64,000 nucleotides of DNA from NCBI RefSeq assembly GCF_029265375.1, contig NZ_JAJUJJ010000004.1, positions 62,001 through 126,000 on the forward strand, written 5' to 3'. This stretch comes from Nesterenkonia sp. GTDB lineage: Bacteria > Actinomycetota > Actinomycetes > Actinomycetales > Micrococcaceae. The notes beneath the pieces were generated by a model. It was not told the DNA's origin. It did no database searches and saw nothing but the letters and a program-made list of their open reading frames with translations. A program made the translations under genes and the position numbers. Positions 11,266 to 20,336 of the stretch are shown one piece after another; within the stretch, counting starts at the first letter, position 1; each line of letters starts with the position of its first letter.

Positions 11266-12387
11266 CTAGATTGATTCCCAGGCTTCGCGCAGCTTGGCGA
11301 AGACGCCCTTGTGCTCAGTGGTGGACTCCCCCGGCTTTTCGCCGCGCTCCTCAGCCAGCATCCGCAGCATTTCACGCTGCTTCTCGGTGAGCTTGGTGGG
11401 GGTCTCCACCTTCAGGTGCACCTTCAGGTCCCCACGGCCCATACCGCGCAGATGGGACACGCCCTTGCCGCGCAGGGTGATGACCTCCCCGGACTGGGTT
11501 CCGGGGCTGACGTCGATCTCCTCGATCCCGTCGAAGGTCTCCAGGGTCACTGTGGTGCCCAGAGCTGCCGCGGTCATCGGCACACTGACGGTGGCGTGCA
11601 GATCGTTGCCGCGGCGGGTGAAGACCTCGTGGGGACGCACATCGACTTCGATGAACAGATCGCCTGGGGGTCCGCCGGCCAGTCCGGCCTCGCCCTCCCC
11701 GGCCAGGTGGATCCGGTTGCCGCGGTCCACTCCGGCGGGGATCTTGACCTTCAGGGTCTTGCGTTCGCGCACCCGGCCCTGGCCGTCGCACTCCTGGCAG
11801 GGGTCTTCGATGATGTTGCCGAAGCCCGAGCAGCGGGCGCAGGTCTGGGTCTGGATCACGGTGCCCAGGATCGAGCGCATGGGCCGCTGGGTCTGGCCCG
11901 CACCTTGGCAGTCGGGGCAGGTGGTCGGTGAGGTGCCCGGGCGCATGCAGGAGCCGTTGCACACCGAGCAGGTCACCGCGGTCTCCACCTCCACCTCCTT
12001 GGTGGTGCCGAAGACGGCGTCGCGCAGGTCGATGCGCACCCGGATGAGCGAGTCCTGACCCCGGCGGGTCCGGGAGGCCGGGCCCCCGCCGGAGCCGGCG
12101 CCGAAGAAGGTCTCGAAGATGTCGCTGAACCCGCCGAAGCCTCCGGCCCCGGCGCCGCCGAATCCGGCCGGCCGGCCCTCCGGGTCACCGGTGGCGTCAT
12201 AGTTCTGACGCTTCTGCGGATCCGAGAGCACCTCGTAGGCCCGCCCGAGCAGCTTGAACTGCTCCTCAGCGTCCTCTGCGGGGTTGACGTCCGGGTGGAG
12301 CTTGCGGGCCTTCTTCCGGTAGGCCTTCTTGATCTCCTCGGTCGACGCGCTGCGGTCTACACCCAGTGCCTCGTAGTAGTCAGTCAA
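11266..12387 (-). CDS. dnaJ: Chaperone DnaJ (HrcA-linked paralogue)
   Basis: Type I J-protein that stimulates the DnaK ATPase. 373 aa. The J domain (1-70) has the HPD motif in [12 protein letters not shown] Gly/Phe-rich linker with several GFGG-like runs follows, then four zinc-binding repeats: [24 protein letters not shown] and CQECDGQG. The first repeat ends in Cys instead of Gly. The C-terminal substrate-binding domains follow. The start is a TTG at 12387, with AAGGG 6-7 nt before it. It lies 3 bp after hrcA, so both are under the CIRCE element at 13447. This is the DnaJ2-type gene that accompanies hrcA in actinobacteria. Confidence 0.96.
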   Translation of the reverse strand: MTDYYEALGVDRSASTEEIKKAYRKKARKLHPDVNPAEDAEEQFKLLGRAYEVLSDPQKRQNYDATGDPEGRPAGFGGAGAGGFGGFSDIFETFFGAGSGGGPASRTRRGQDSLIRVRIDLRDAVFGTTKEVEVETAVTCSVCNGSCMRPGTSPTTCPDCQGAGQTQRPMRSILGTVIQTQTCARCSGFGNIIEDPCQECDGQGRVRERKTLKVKIPAGVDRGNRIHLAGEGEAGLAGGPPGDLFIEVDVRPHEVFTRRGNDLHATVSVPMTAAALGTTVTLETFDGIEEIDVSPGTQSGEVITLRGKGVSHLRGMGRGDLKVHLKVETPTKLTEKQREMLRMLAEERGEKPGESTTEHKGVFAKLREAWESI

Positions 12388-12390
12388 TTC

Positions 12391-13419
12391 TCACCCTTCA
12401 GAGAGTATGCGGGACAAATACCGTGCCATGGCGCGCACCGCGGACATCGTGGAGCCGTAGTCCATGCGGGTTGGGCCTACTACGCCCAGCTTGGCGCCGT
12501 CGCCGCCGGAATCGGCCGGAGCGTACTCCGCGGCGACCACCGAGGTCTCCGCCAGCGACTCGTGGGAGGTCTCCTGGCCGATGCGCACCGACAGTCCGTG
12601 GCGGTCCTGCTGCATCTCATGCAGCAGCCGCAGCAGCACCACCTGCTCCTCCAGTGCTTCGAGGATCGGCGCAATCGAGGGGCCCAGGTCACCGCCCGAC
12701 TTGGCGAGGTTAGCAGTCCCGGCCATGATGATGCGATCCACCCGCCCCGATTCCAGGATCGCCTCCACCGCATGGACCACCAGCGCCATGCTCGGCTGCA
12801 GGGCCTGCTCCACCGACTGGATCAGGGTTTCCGCCGGCAGCGGCAGCGCCGATGCGGAGCGGTGGTAGAGCTGCTCCGAGAGCCGCTGGCCCATCCGGTG
12901 CAGCGACTCCTCATCCACCGGTTCGGACAGCGTCACCATGCGCTGCTCCACCCGGCCTGAGGACAGGATGACGATCGCCAGTGCTTTGTGGGGGCTCATC
13001 TGCACCACATCCACGTGCCGGATCCGTGCCGTGGAGTGCTGCGGATGCTGGATGACCGCCACTTGGTTGGTCAGCATCGCCAGCAGCCGAACGGTCTGCT
13101 CCAGCATGGCCTCATAGTCGTCCGCGGTTTCGGCCAGCAGGTCCATGGCGCGCCGCTCTGCCTTCGAGAGCGGGCGCACCTCGGTGATCTTGTCCACGAA
13201 CAGCCGGTAGCCCTGGTCGGTGGGGATCCGTCCGGCGGAGGTGTGCGGGGCGGCGATGAGCCCCTCCTCCTCCAGCTGGGCCATATCATTGCGAATGGTG
13301 GCCGGAGAGACCTGCAGGTTGTGCCGCTCCACCAGCGCCTTGGACCCCACCGGCTCACGAGTGTGGACATAGTCCTCCACGATCGCGCGCAGCACCTGAA
13401 GCCGTCGGGTCACTGACAT
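12391..13419 (-). CDS. hrcA: Heat-inducible transcription repressor HrcA
   Basis: Repressor that binds CIRCE operators and shuts off chaperone genes until heat shock. An N-terminal winged helix (MSVTRRLQVLRAIVEDYVHT, and VSPATIRNDMAQLEEEGLI as the recognition region) is followed by a GAF-like dimer domain. I set the start at ATG 13419 because GGAGG lies 6-7 nt upstream; the longer reading from 13440 would add seven residues and run close to the CIRCE element. It is the first gene of the long minus-strand block that continues through dnaJ to era. Confidence 0.96.
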   Translation of the reverse strand: MSVTRRLQVLRAIVEDYVHTREPVGSKALVERHNLQVSPATIRNDMAQLEEEGLIAAPHTSAGRIPTDQGYRLFVDKITEVRPLSKAERRAMDLLAETADDYEAMLEQTVRLLAMLTNQVAVIQHPQHSTARIRHVDVVQMSPHKALAIVILSSGRVEQRMVTLSEPVDEESLHRMGQRLSEQLYHRSASALPLPAETLIQSVEQALQPSMALVVHAVEAILESGRVDRIIMAGTANLAKSGGDLGPSIAPILEALEEQVVLLRLLHEMQQDRHGLSVRIGQETSHESLAETSVVAAEYAPADSGGDGAKLGVVGPTRMDYGSTMSAVRAMARYLSRILSEG

Positions 13420-13446
13420 CTCTCGCCTCCTGACTGGCACACCCCA

Positions 13447-13473
13447 TTAGCACTCGATCCACTTGACTGCTAA
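13447..13473. promoter_or_regulatory. CIRCE operator upstream of hrcA-dnaJ
   Basis: Two 9-base arms, TTAGCACTC (13447-13455) and GACTGCTAA (13465-13473), separated by 9 bases. The consensus is TTAGCACTC-N9-GAGTGCTAA, so only one base differs. It lies 28 bp before the hrcA start codon and implies autoregulation by HrcA. Confidence 0.93.
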
Positions 13474-13536
13474 TTGTAGCGAGACTGAGCGTTTCCCGCC
13501 GCCGCCCGGCGACCGGAGTTGCTAGGCTCGCCCGCT

Positions 13537-14409
13537 GTGACCTTCCCCACCGACTGGAGTTCCTGGGGCGCCCAGGACCTGGCAGAACGACGTCGAAGTC
13601 AGCACCGACGCGTGCCGCAGGCCCAGGCCGCCGTCGGCACTGTGGTCGAAGAGCGCGAATCCGGATGGGTCGGCGCCGTGGTCGGCACAGAGGCCGCCGG
13701 CGGCATCAGAGTGGTGCGCCTGGAGGACCGGCGCGGCCGGGTCCGCGCCTTCCCGCTGGGCTTCGGCTTCCTCATCGACGGTGAACCGGTGGAGCTGGTG
13801 GCGCCGATCCCGGCTGGGCAGCGCACGGGTCCGCGCCGCACTGCCTCCGGCTCCTTCGCAGTCGAGCAGCAGCGTGCCCGCACTGCGCGGGCCTCCCGCA
13901 TCTGGGTGGAAGGCACGCACGACGCCGAACTGGTGGAGAAGGTCTGGGGTGATGACCTCCGCGCTGAGGGGATCGTGGTGGAGCCGCTGCACGGCGCCGA
14001 TGATCTGCAGGTCGCCGTCGCCGAGTTCCAGCCGAACGAGCACCGGCGACTGGGAGTGCTGCTGGACCACCTGGTTCCTGGCTCCAAAGAGACTCGCATC
14101 GCCGAGGAGACCATGCGCATGCCCGGGGCGGCAGGCAATGTGCTGATCCTGGGTCATCCCTACGTGGATGTCTGGCAGGCGGTGAAGCCGCAGCGGCTCG
14201 GGCTGCAGCAGTGGCCCCACATCCCGCGCGGCACCGATATCAAGGTCGGCACTCTGGCGGCCCTGGGATGGCCGCACTCCGATCAGCGCGATATCGCCCA
14301 CGGCTGGAAGAAGATCCTCGCCCAGGTGCGCAGCTACGCAGACCTCGAGCCCAGCCTGCTGGGACGGGTCGAGGAGCTCATCGACTTCATCACCGCACCC
14401 AGCCGCTGA
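13537..14409 (+). CDS. DUF3097 family protein
   Basis: Conserved actinobacterial protein of unknown function, about 290 aa, diverging from hrcA. The N-terminal half forms a small beta-rich region (VGTVVEERESGWVGAVVG). The second half has WVEGTHDAELVEKVWGDDL and VVEPLHGADDL, which resemble the acidic motifs of a TOPRIM-like fold; this is inference from pattern only. I chose GTG 13537 over TTG 13519 because a TAGGCT -10 box (13523-13528) is 8 nt before it and would fall inside the longer reading. The gene is next to hrcA in many relatives. Confidence 0.82.
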   Translation: MTFPTDWSSWGAQDLAERRRSQHRRVPQAQAAVGTVVEERESGWVGAVVGTEAAGGIRVVRLEDRRGRVRAFPLGFGFLIDGEPVELVAPIPAGQRTGPRRTASGSFAVEQQRARTARASRIWVEGTHDAELVEKVWGDDLRAEGIVVEPLHGADDLQVAVAEFQPNEHRRLGVLLDHLVPGSKETRIAEETMRMPGAAGNVLILGHPYVDVWQAVKPQRLGLQQWPHIPRGTDIKVGTLAALGWPHSDQRDIAHGWKKILAQVRSYADLEPSLLGRVEELIDFITAPSR

Positions 14410-14660
14410 GCCCGGTGGCCAGGTGCCGCAGCCGCGGAGCCGGTGGCAAGGCGCCTCTGCCGCTGACCCCGCTGGCCACGTGTTCTGCCCGCTGTGCCCT
14501 CGTGTGACACGCCCCGGACCCCAGTCAGTCGCCATTCAGCTTCCGGCCGTAAAATTGACACCAGCTCCTGTCCAGGGTTCCCGATGCACGGGGACCGCTG
14601 ATCAGGACCCTCTCAGGGCCGACTGCGCCCACCAACCACCGTGAAAGGACGACCGACTCA
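14410..14660 (+). promoter_or_regulatory. Intergenic region with promoter of the DUF4870 gene
   Basis: No gene is visible. A -10 box TAAAAT at 14550-14555 stands out in otherwise GC-rich sequence and is the likely promoter, giving a 5' leader of roughly 100 nt. Two GC-rich near-repeats (GGTGGCCAGGTGCC-like and GGTGGCAAGGCGCC-like) occur at 14414-14455. AAAGGA lies 12 nt before the downstream GTG. Confidence 0.4.
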
Positions 14661-15089
14661 GTGACCCAGCAGCACGGGAACCAGCGGCCCGCATCCGGCG
14701 GGCCCCGCCCCACCGCGTCCCAGCGGATGAAGGGCTCGGACGCTGCCGCGCCCATGCTCACACGCGAGGAGGACACACGGTGGGCCACCCTGTCGCACTT
14801 CGGCGCCGTCGCCGGCTGCCTGCCGGCCCTGGTGATCTACTTCGTCTACCGGGACCGGGGCCCCTTCACCGCCCAGGAGTCGAAAGAGGCGCTGAACTTC
14901 ACACTGCCGCTGACGGTGGTGATGCTCGTGTTCTACGGCCTGGCGTTCATTCCCGCCATCGCGGCCGTAGCAGGCCTGGGCGGCGTCTTCGTCTGGGCGT
15001 TCATGGCCATCTCTGGGCTGATCGGCGGCACCGAGTGCAATAAGGGCCGCCCCTATCGGTATCCGTTCAACCTGCGGCTCATCCAGTAG
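14661..15089 (+). CDS. DUF4870 (Tic20-like) small membrane protein
   Basis: 142-aa integral membrane protein. After a hydrophilic N-terminus (about 45 residues) come ATLSHFGAVAGCLPALVIYFVYR, the conserved soluble turn FTAQESKEALNF and two more hydrophobic segments (LPLTVVMLVFYGLAFIPAI and GVFVWAFMAISGLIG). This three- or four-helix layout with the QE..EALNF motif defines the DUF4870 family, whose function is not established. GTG start at 14661. It converges on hemW across a large palindrome. Confidence 0.82.
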   Translation: MTQQHGNQRPASGGPRPTASQRMKGSDAAAPMLTREEDTRWATLSHFGAVAGCLPALVIYFVYRDRGPFTAQESKEALNFTLPLTVVMLVFYGLAFIPAIAAVAGLGGVFVWAFMAISGLIGGTECNKGRPYRYPFNLRLIQ

Positions 15090-15111
15090 TCCCCTCCCCC
15101 ACCTCCTGACG

Positions 15112-15182
15112 ACGTTACGTGTCAGATGGGCCCGAACTCCCGGCAAAAACGCCTGAGTTTGGGCCCTTTCGGCACGTAACGT
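15112..15182. repeat. 71-nt near-perfect palindrome between convergent genes
   Basis: The outer arms ACGTTACGTG (15112-15121) and CACGTAACGT (15173-15182) are exact complements. Inside them GGGCCCGAACTC (15128-15139) pairs with GAGTTTGGGCCC (15155-15166) with one G-U type mismatch. Loop of about 15 nt containing AAAAA. Neither side has a U-run. It could be a bidirectional terminator for the DUF4870 gene and hemW, or a copy of a dispersed palindromic repeat. Confidence 0.8.
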
Positions 15183-15274
15183 GCCGGGGCGGGCGGCGGA
15201 TGGCCGTCTGGGCCCCTGCGTCCGGCCGCTCATCAACCCAGCCGGGGCAGGCGGCGGCTGGCCGTCCGGGGCCC
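15183..15274. repeat. Imperfect direct repeat, two copies of about 33 bp
   Basis: 15183-15215 and 15241-15274 are near-identical (GCCGGGGC, GGCGGCGG, TGGCCGTC and a run of G then CCC in the same order), 58 bp apart, directly after the palindrome and before the hemW stop. No coding role is visible. Confidence 0.6.
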
Positions 15275-15286
15275 ACGGGTCCCTCC

Positions 15287-16573
15287 TCAGCCCAGCAGCC
15301 GGCGGGTGACCGCATCCGCCAGCAGGCGGCCCTGCAGAGTCAGCACGGCGCGGCCGGCAGGGTGCGCAGCGCTGGGCTGGGCCGCCTCCTCCTCCAGCAG
15401 GCCCTCCTTGACCAGTTCGGCGATCAGTCGGTCTGAGATGGGTTCGGCGGCGCTGGGGCCCAGCTGCGGCAGGGCGTTGTACTCGGCGATCTCGAGGCCT
15501 TCGGCGATGCGCAGCCGCAGCATCAGATGCTCCAGCACTTTGGCGTCGTCGTCGAGGATCTCGCGGCCGTGCCCCGGGGAGGCTCCGGCGTGCAGCCGCT
15601 GGGCGTAGGCCGCCGGGTGCTTCACATTCCACCAGCGCATCCCGGCCAGATGCGAGTGCGCACCGGGGCCGGCACCCCACCAGTCCGTGTCCTGCCAGTA
15701 GTGCAGGTTGTGCCGCGAGCGGGTCTCCTCCCCGGTGGAGAAGTTGGAGACTTCGTACCAGGCGTAGCCGGCCGCGGTGAGCAGCTCATCGGCCAGCAGG
15801 TATTTGTCCGCCTGATCATCGGCATCAATGTCCTCCAGCACACCGCGTCTGATCTGCGCAGACAGGGCAGTGCCCTCCTCCACGATCAGTGAGTAGGCCG
15901 ATACGTGATCTGGTCGCAGCTGCAGGACGCTGCGCAGGCTGTGCTCCCAGTCCCCCAGGCTCTCCCCCGGGGTGCCGTAGATCAGGTCCAGGGATGTCTG
16001 CAGCCCTGCAGAGCGGAGGGTCTGGTGGGCCGCAGGCACATTCTCCGGATTGTGGGTGCGGTCCAGTGTGGCCAGCACATGGGGAACGGCCGACTGCATG
16101 CCCAGGCTGACACGGGTGAACCCGGCTTCTGCCAGCACACCGGCAGAGGCTTCGGTCATCGTGTCCGGATTGGCCTCCGTGGTCACCTCCGCCCCTGGGG
16201 TCAGGCCGAAGAGCTCCCGCGCTGCCGCCAGTATGCGTGCCAGCTCCTCGGCCGGCAGCAGCGTGGGGGTGCCTCCGCCGAAGAACACGGTGTCCAGCTG
16301 GCGCTGCGGCGCGCCGGCGGCCTGCAGGGTCTCTGCGGCGAACTCCAGCTCGCGGATCAGCGTGTCCGGATAGGACTGCCGGGAGGCGCCGGGACCCAAG
16401 TCCTCGGCTGTGTAGGTGTTGAAGTCACAGTACCCGCACCGCACCTGGCAGAAGGGAATGTGCACATACAGGCCGAACGGCCGGTCGGTCCGGGACGCCA
16501 GGTCCGCCCGGACGGCTTCGGGCAGCGAACCGTCGGCAGGCATCGGGTCGCCGGGTGGCAGGACCGAGGGCAT
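15287..16573 (-). CDS. hemW: Radical SAM heme chaperone HemW
   Basis: Formerly called oxygen-independent coproporphyrinogen III oxidase-like; HemW proteins bind heme and deliver it rather than oxidise coproporphyrinogen. 428 aa. The radical-SAM iron-sulfur motif CQVRCGYCDF (CxxxCxxC) follows LYVHIPFC. Also present are FFGGGTPTLL, VTTEANPDT, GMQSAVPHVL and the HemW-type HNLHYWQDTDWWGAGPGAHS. The C-terminal HemN domain is complete. It lies downstream of lepA in the same orientation, the standard arrangement. Confidence 0.94.
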   Translation of the reverse strand: MPSVLPPGDPMPADGSLPEAVRADLASRTDRPFGLYVHIPFCQVRCGYCDFNTYTAEDLGPGASRQSYPDTLIRELEFAAETLQAAGAPQRQLDTVFFGGGTPTLLPAEELARILAAARELFGLTPGAEVTTEANPDTMTEASAGVLAEAGFTRVSLGMQSAVPHVLATLDRTHNPENVPAAHQTLRSAGLQTSLDLIYGTPGESLGDWEHSLRSVLQLRPDHVSAYSLIVEEGTALSAQIRRGVLEDIDADDQADKYLLADELLTAAGYAWYEVSNFSTGEETRSRHNLHYWQDTDWWGAGPGAHSHLAGMRWWNVKHPAAYAQRLHAGASPGHGREILDDDAKVLEHLMLRLRIAEGLEIAEYNALPQLGPSAAEPISDRLIAELVKEGLLEEEAAQPSAAHPAGRAVLTLQGRLLADAVTRRLLG

Positions 16574-16649
16574 CAGTCTTCCGCGGACAGGGGTACGACG
16601 ACGCCGCCGGGCCTGGGCGGGCTCAGCGGGGGGAATGGCTCGGGGCGGC

Positions 16650-18509
16650 TCATTTCTTCGCCTTGTCCTTGGCGTTGCCCTCCTCGGAGCTCAGCGCCGC
16701 GATGAAGGCCTCCTGCGGGACCTCCACAGTGCCGACCATCTTCATCCGCTTCTTACCCTCTTTCTGCTTCTCCAGCAGTTTGCGCTTGCGGCTGATATCG
16801 CCGCCGTAGCACTTGGAGAGGACGTCCTTGCGGATGGCGCGGATGTTTTCGCGGGCGATGATGCGTGAACCGATGGCCGCCTGGATGGGGACCTCGAACT
16901 GCTGGCGCGGGATCAGTTCCTTGAGCTTGGTGGCCATCTTCACCCCGTAGGAGTAGGCGTGGTCGCGGTGGGTGATGGCGCTGAAGGCATCGACCTTGTC
17001 GCCCTGCAGCAGGATGTCCACCTTGACCAGGTCCGCGGTCTGCTCACCGGTGCCCTGCCAGTTCAGGGAGGCGTAGCCCTTGGTGCGGGACTTCAGCTGG
17101 TCGAAGAAGTCGAACACGATCTCTGCCAGCGGCATGGTGTAGCGGATCTCCACCCGCTCCTCCGAGAGGTAGTCCATCCCGTCCATGGTGCCGCGGCGGG
17201 ACTGGCACAGCTCCATGACCGCGCCGATGAACTCGGCCGGCACAATGATGGTGGCGTCCACCACCGGTTCGCGGATCTCGGCGATCTTCCCTTCGGGGAA
17301 CTCGCTGGGATTGGTGACCTCGTGGGTGACCCCGGACTCGTCGGTGACGTGGTAGATCACATTCGGTGCGGTGGAGATCAGGTCCAGGTTGTACTCCTGC
17401 TCCAGTCGCTCCCGGGTGATCTCCAGGTGCAGCAGCCCCAGGAAGCCCACACGGAAGCCGAAGCCCAGCGCCGTGGAGGTCTCGGGCTCGAAGTTCAGGG
17501 CGGCATCATTGAGCTGCAGCTTCTCCAGCGCCTCACGCAGCACCGGGAAGTCGGAGCCGTCGATGGGAAACAGCCCGGAGAAGACCATGGGGCGCGGCTC
17601 CTCATAGCCGCCGATGATCTGCTCAGCCGGGCGGGACTGCGAGGTGACGGTGTCACCGACCTTCGACTGCCGCACATCCTTCACACCGGTGATCAGATAC
17701 CCCACCTCGCCCACACTGAGACCCTTGGTGGCCTCCGGCTCAGGCGAGGAGACCCCGATCTCCAGCAGCTCATGGGTGGCCCCGGTGGACATCATCTGGA
17801 TCTTCTCGCGGTGCGAGAGCCGGCCGTCCACCACGCGGACGAAAGTCACCACTCCGCGGTAGGTGTCATAGACCGAGTCGAAAATCATGGCCCGGGCCGG
17901 GGCCTCGGCGTCGCCCTCAGGCGGCGGAATCTCCGCCACGATGCGGTCCAGCAGCTCCTCCACGCCCTCGCCGGTCTTGCCGGAGACCCGCAGCACATCG
18001 CCGGGCTCGCAGCCGATCAGGTGAGCCAGCTCTTCGGCGTATTTGTCCGGCATGGCCGCGGGCAGGTCGATCTTGTTCAGCACCGGGATGATGGCCAGGT
18101 CATGCTCCATGGCCAGGTACAGATTCGCCAGCGTCTGCGCCTCGATCCCCTGAGCGGCGTCCACCAGCAGCAGGGCGCCCTCGCAGGCGGCCAGGGAGCG
18201 GGAGACCTCATAGCTGAAGTCCACGTGACCTGGGGTGTCGATCATGTGGAAGGCGAAGGTCTCGCCGGCGAACTCCCAGGGCATACGAACCGCCTGGGAC
18301 TTGATGGTGATGCCACGCTCCCGCTCGATGTCCATCCGGTCCAGGTACTGGTCCTTCATCCGCCGCGGCTCCACCACGCCGGTGAGCTGAAGCATACGGT
18401 CAGCGAGCGTGGATTTGCCATGGTCGATATGCGCAATGATGCAGAAGTTGCGGATAGCGCTGGGATCGGTGGCGGCAGGCACCAGTGCAGTGCTGGCCTT
18501 CGGTGACAC
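16650..18509 (-). CDS. lepA: Elongation factor 4 (back-translocating GTPase LepA)
   Basis: Ribosomal GTPase acting in translation quality control and 30S biogenesis. 619 aa. G1 [15 protein letters not shown]2 region [12 protein letters not shown]3 DTPGHVDF, G4 NKIDLP. The C-terminal LepA-specific domain ends with [12 protein letters not shown] and a Lys-rich tail. The start is GTG at 18509. Homology begins near residue 18 ([14 protein letters not shown]), so the N-terminal extension is of uncertain extent. Located between rpsT and hemW. Confidence 0.97.
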   Translation of the reverse strand: MSPKASTALVPAATDPSAIRNFCIIAHIDHGKSTLADRMLQLTGVVEPRRMKDQYLDRMDIERERGITIKSQAVRMPWEFAGETFAFHMIDTPGHVDFSYEVSRSLAACEGALLLVDAAQGIEAQTLANLYLAMEHDLAIIPVLNKIDLPAAMPDKYAEELAHLIGCEPGDVLRVSGKTGEGVEELLDRIVAEIPPPEGDAEAPARAMIFDSVYDTYRGVVTFVRVVDGRLSHREKIQMMSTGATHELLEIGVSSPEPEATKGLSVGEVGYLITGVKDVRQSKVGDTVTSQSRPAEQIIGGYEEPRPMVFSGLFPIDGSDFPVLREALEKLQLNDAALNFEPETSTALGFGFRVGFLGLLHLEITRERLEQEYNLDLISTAPNVIYHVTDESGVTHEVTNPSEFPEGKIAEIREPVVDATIIVPAEFIGAVMELCQSRRGTMDGMDYLSEERVEIRYTMPLAEIVFDFFDQLKSRTKGYASLNWQGTGEQTADLVKVDILLQGDKVDAFSAITHRDHAYSYGVKMATKLKELIPRQQFEVPIQAAIGSRIIARENIRAIRKDVLSKCYGGDISRKRKLLEKQKEGKKRMKMVGTVEVPQEAFIAALSSEEGNAKDKAKK

Positions 18510-18562
18510 GGTGTGGCACGCCCCTTGTGGTCGGCTGAGTGGTCTGAGGTTCTATCCTACGG

Positions 18563-18597
18563 CGAAGGCCCCGCACCTGGTCAGTGCAGGGCCTTCG
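18563..18597 (-). terminator. Strong hairpin between rpsT and lepA
   Basis: CGAAGGCCC (18563-18571) and GGGCCTTCG (18589-18597) are exact complements, with an inner GCAC/GTGC extension. It lies after the rpsT stop and before the lepA start on the minus strand. There is no U-run, so it may be a terminator or an attenuating or processing structure. Confidence 0.5.
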
Positions 18598-18655
18598 GCT
18601 GGTTCGGCGGGCGGGTTCACATCCTTGCGCGTTCCCCCGCCGCCGTCGGGATGAC

Positions 18656-18916
18656 TCAGAGGCTCTGGACCTTGGCGGCCAGGCCGGACTTGCGGTTGGC
18701 GGCCTGGTTCTTGTGGATCACGCCCTTGGAGACGGCCTTGTCCAGCTTGCGCGCGGCCTCACGCTGTGCCGCGACGGCGGCGTCCTTATCGCCTGCGGCC
18801 ACGGCGGTGCGGACCTTCTTCACCGCGGTCTTCAGCTCCGACTTCACGGCCTGGTTGCGCCGGCGGCGCTTCTCATTGGTGAGGATGCGCTTCTTCTGGG
18901 ACTTGATGTTTGCCAC
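18656..18916 (-). CDS. rpsT: 30S ribosomal protein S20
   Basis: Primary 16S-rRNA-binding protein of the small subunit. 86 aa, very basic and helical: [29 protein letters not shown], then [36 protein letters not shown]. The GTG start at 18916 has GAAGGA 6 nt upstream. Monocistronic: it has a long untranslated leader and a hairpin after its stop. Confidence 0.97.
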   Translation of the reverse strand: MANIKSQKKRILTNEKRRRRNQAVKSELKTAVKKVRTAVAAGDKDAAVAAQREAARKLDKAVSKGVIHKNQAANRKSGLAAKVQSL

Positions 18917-19113
18917 GTGTGTTCCTTCGTCGAGTTTGTCATGACCTGCGCTGCCTGAGCCGCGCTGTCACGCGTGCGACGGGTGAAGACTTCAGTGGTG
19001 TGGGGCACCATGGCGATTCGCCGCAGGCTCTTCAGGCAGAGGGACCCATGAGCGCGCGACGCTGTTGTTCCGTCGTCAGGCAGTGCATGGCCCGCAGCGG
19101 GCCGTAGACACTA
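18917..19113 (-). promoter_or_regulatory. rpsT promoter and long 5' leader
   Basis: A TAGTGT -10 box (19113-19108) inside an AT-rich patch is the likely promoter; the -35 is poor. That gives a leader of roughly 185 nt starting with a GC hairpin at 19103-19089 (arms GGCCCGC and GCGGGCC). The length suggests post-transcriptional control, as is known for S20 in other bacteria. Beyond it, 19114-19288 shows only GC-rich sequence without a supported feature. Confidence 0.4.
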
Positions 19114-19288
19114 GCCCTAAATTTTAGCAGATTTCACCGGGATGAGCAGACGCCGCCGGGCACTGAAGCACAGGCACGACGGCGGCGCGCAGCGTGGGCG
19201 GGCGGCGGGAGCGCAGGGTGGGTGCGCGGCGTCGGCAGCGCGGCTCGACGACGAGCGGCGGGCGCTGCCGCGGCGGCCGCTGACAGGC

Positions 19289-20335
19289 TCAGCGCCCGGC
19301 AGCTGTGGCCACGGCCGCGATGGCGCGCTCGACCGCATACTCCGGAGTGCGCGAGACCCCTTTGGCCTCTGCATCTGCCTGGGCGATGGCCTCGACGGCC
19401 TCGGCGGCGGCCAGCGGGGTCCAGCGGCGAGCCGTCTCAGCGGCCTGCTTCAGCTGCCACGGCGGCAGGCTGAGCGCCGAGGCAAGCTGATCGGTCCGGC
19501 CGCGGTGATCCACCAGGGCGGCGATCTGGCGCCCCTTGCGCGCTAAGGCTGCGGTGATCGCCACAGGCGCCACTCCGGTGGCCACAGCGTGCCGGTAAAG
19601 CCTGGTGGCAGCGTCGCGGCGCCCCTCGAACGCGGCGTCGGCCACTTTGAAGGCGCTGGCCTCCACACGTCCGCCGAAGTAGCGGTCCACATGCTCGGCT
19701 GTGATCTCCCCGGGCAGGTCACGCATCAGCTGCCGGCAGGCGCCTCCCAGGTCAGAGAGCGTGGAGCCGGCTGCGGCCACCAGCGCGCGGGCGGCGTCGG
19801 GGTGGATAGTGCGGGAGGCTGCGCGGAACTCGGCGCGGACGAAGTCCAGCTTGTCGGCATCGCCTTTGACCGCTGAGCAGTCCACCACCGCTGCCCGGCC
19901 CGAACCGGCCGCCCGGGAGACGGCGTCGAGGAGCTTCTTGCCCCGGGTGCCGCCGCTGTGCCGCAGCACCAGAGTGACCTCCTCATCGGCGGCTTCTTCC
20001 AGAAACGCCATGGCGTCGTCGAGGAAAGCCTCCGACATCTGGGCCAAGTCCTCAGCCAGAATCAGCCGAGGCTCGCCGAACAGTGACGGTGAGGTCAGGG
20101 TGGTCAGCTCCCCGGTGGAAGCCTCGGCGACGTCCAGCCGCGTGTATTCGAGGTCCGGATGGTCGGCCTTGAGGGCAGATTTGATTCTGTCCAGGGCGCG
20201 GGCTGCCACATAGTCCTCGGGGCCGCGCAGCAGCACAATGCTCTTCGGCTCCACAGTGCGGAAGCTGGTGGCCTCCGCCTGCCCTGCCACCTGCCTGCCC
20301 GTGCGCCGGGTACCTCGTGCTGCCATGGTGGCCAT
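19289..20335 (-). CDS. holA: DNA polymerase III subunit delta
   Basis: Clamp-loader subunit that opens the beta sliding clamp. 348 aa. The region after residue 30 (IVLLRGPEDYVAARALDRI, TLTSPSLFGEPRLILAEDL) matches the delta N-terminal domain, including the clamp-binding segment SLFGEPRL. The C-terminal half has DLGGACRQLMRDL, EHVDRYFGG and the helical collar. ATG start at 20335, 1 bp beyond the stop of the MFS gene, so probably cotranscribed with it. Confidence 0.92.
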   Translation of the reverse strand: MATMAARGTRRTGRQVAGQAEATSFRTVEPKSIVLLRGPEDYVAARALDRIKSALKADHPDLEYTRLDVAEASTGELTTLTSPSLFGEPRLILAEDLAQMSEAFLDDAMAFLEEAADEEVTLVLRHSGGTRGKKLLDAVSRAAGSGRAAVVDCSAVKGDADKLDFVRAEFRAASRTIHPDAARALVAAAGSTLSDLGGACRQLMRDLPGEITAEHVDRYFGGRVEASAFKVADAAFEGRRDAATRLYRHAVATGVAPVAITAALARKGRQIAALVDHRGRTDQLASALSLPPWQLKQAAETARRWTPLAAAEAVEAIAQADAEAKGVSRTPEYAVERAIAAVATAAGR

Positions 20336-20336
20336 C

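Noticed and set aside
16959-18506. 515-codon open frame antisense to lepA
   Set aside because: Same reason: shadow of lepA, which shows complete GTPase motifs.
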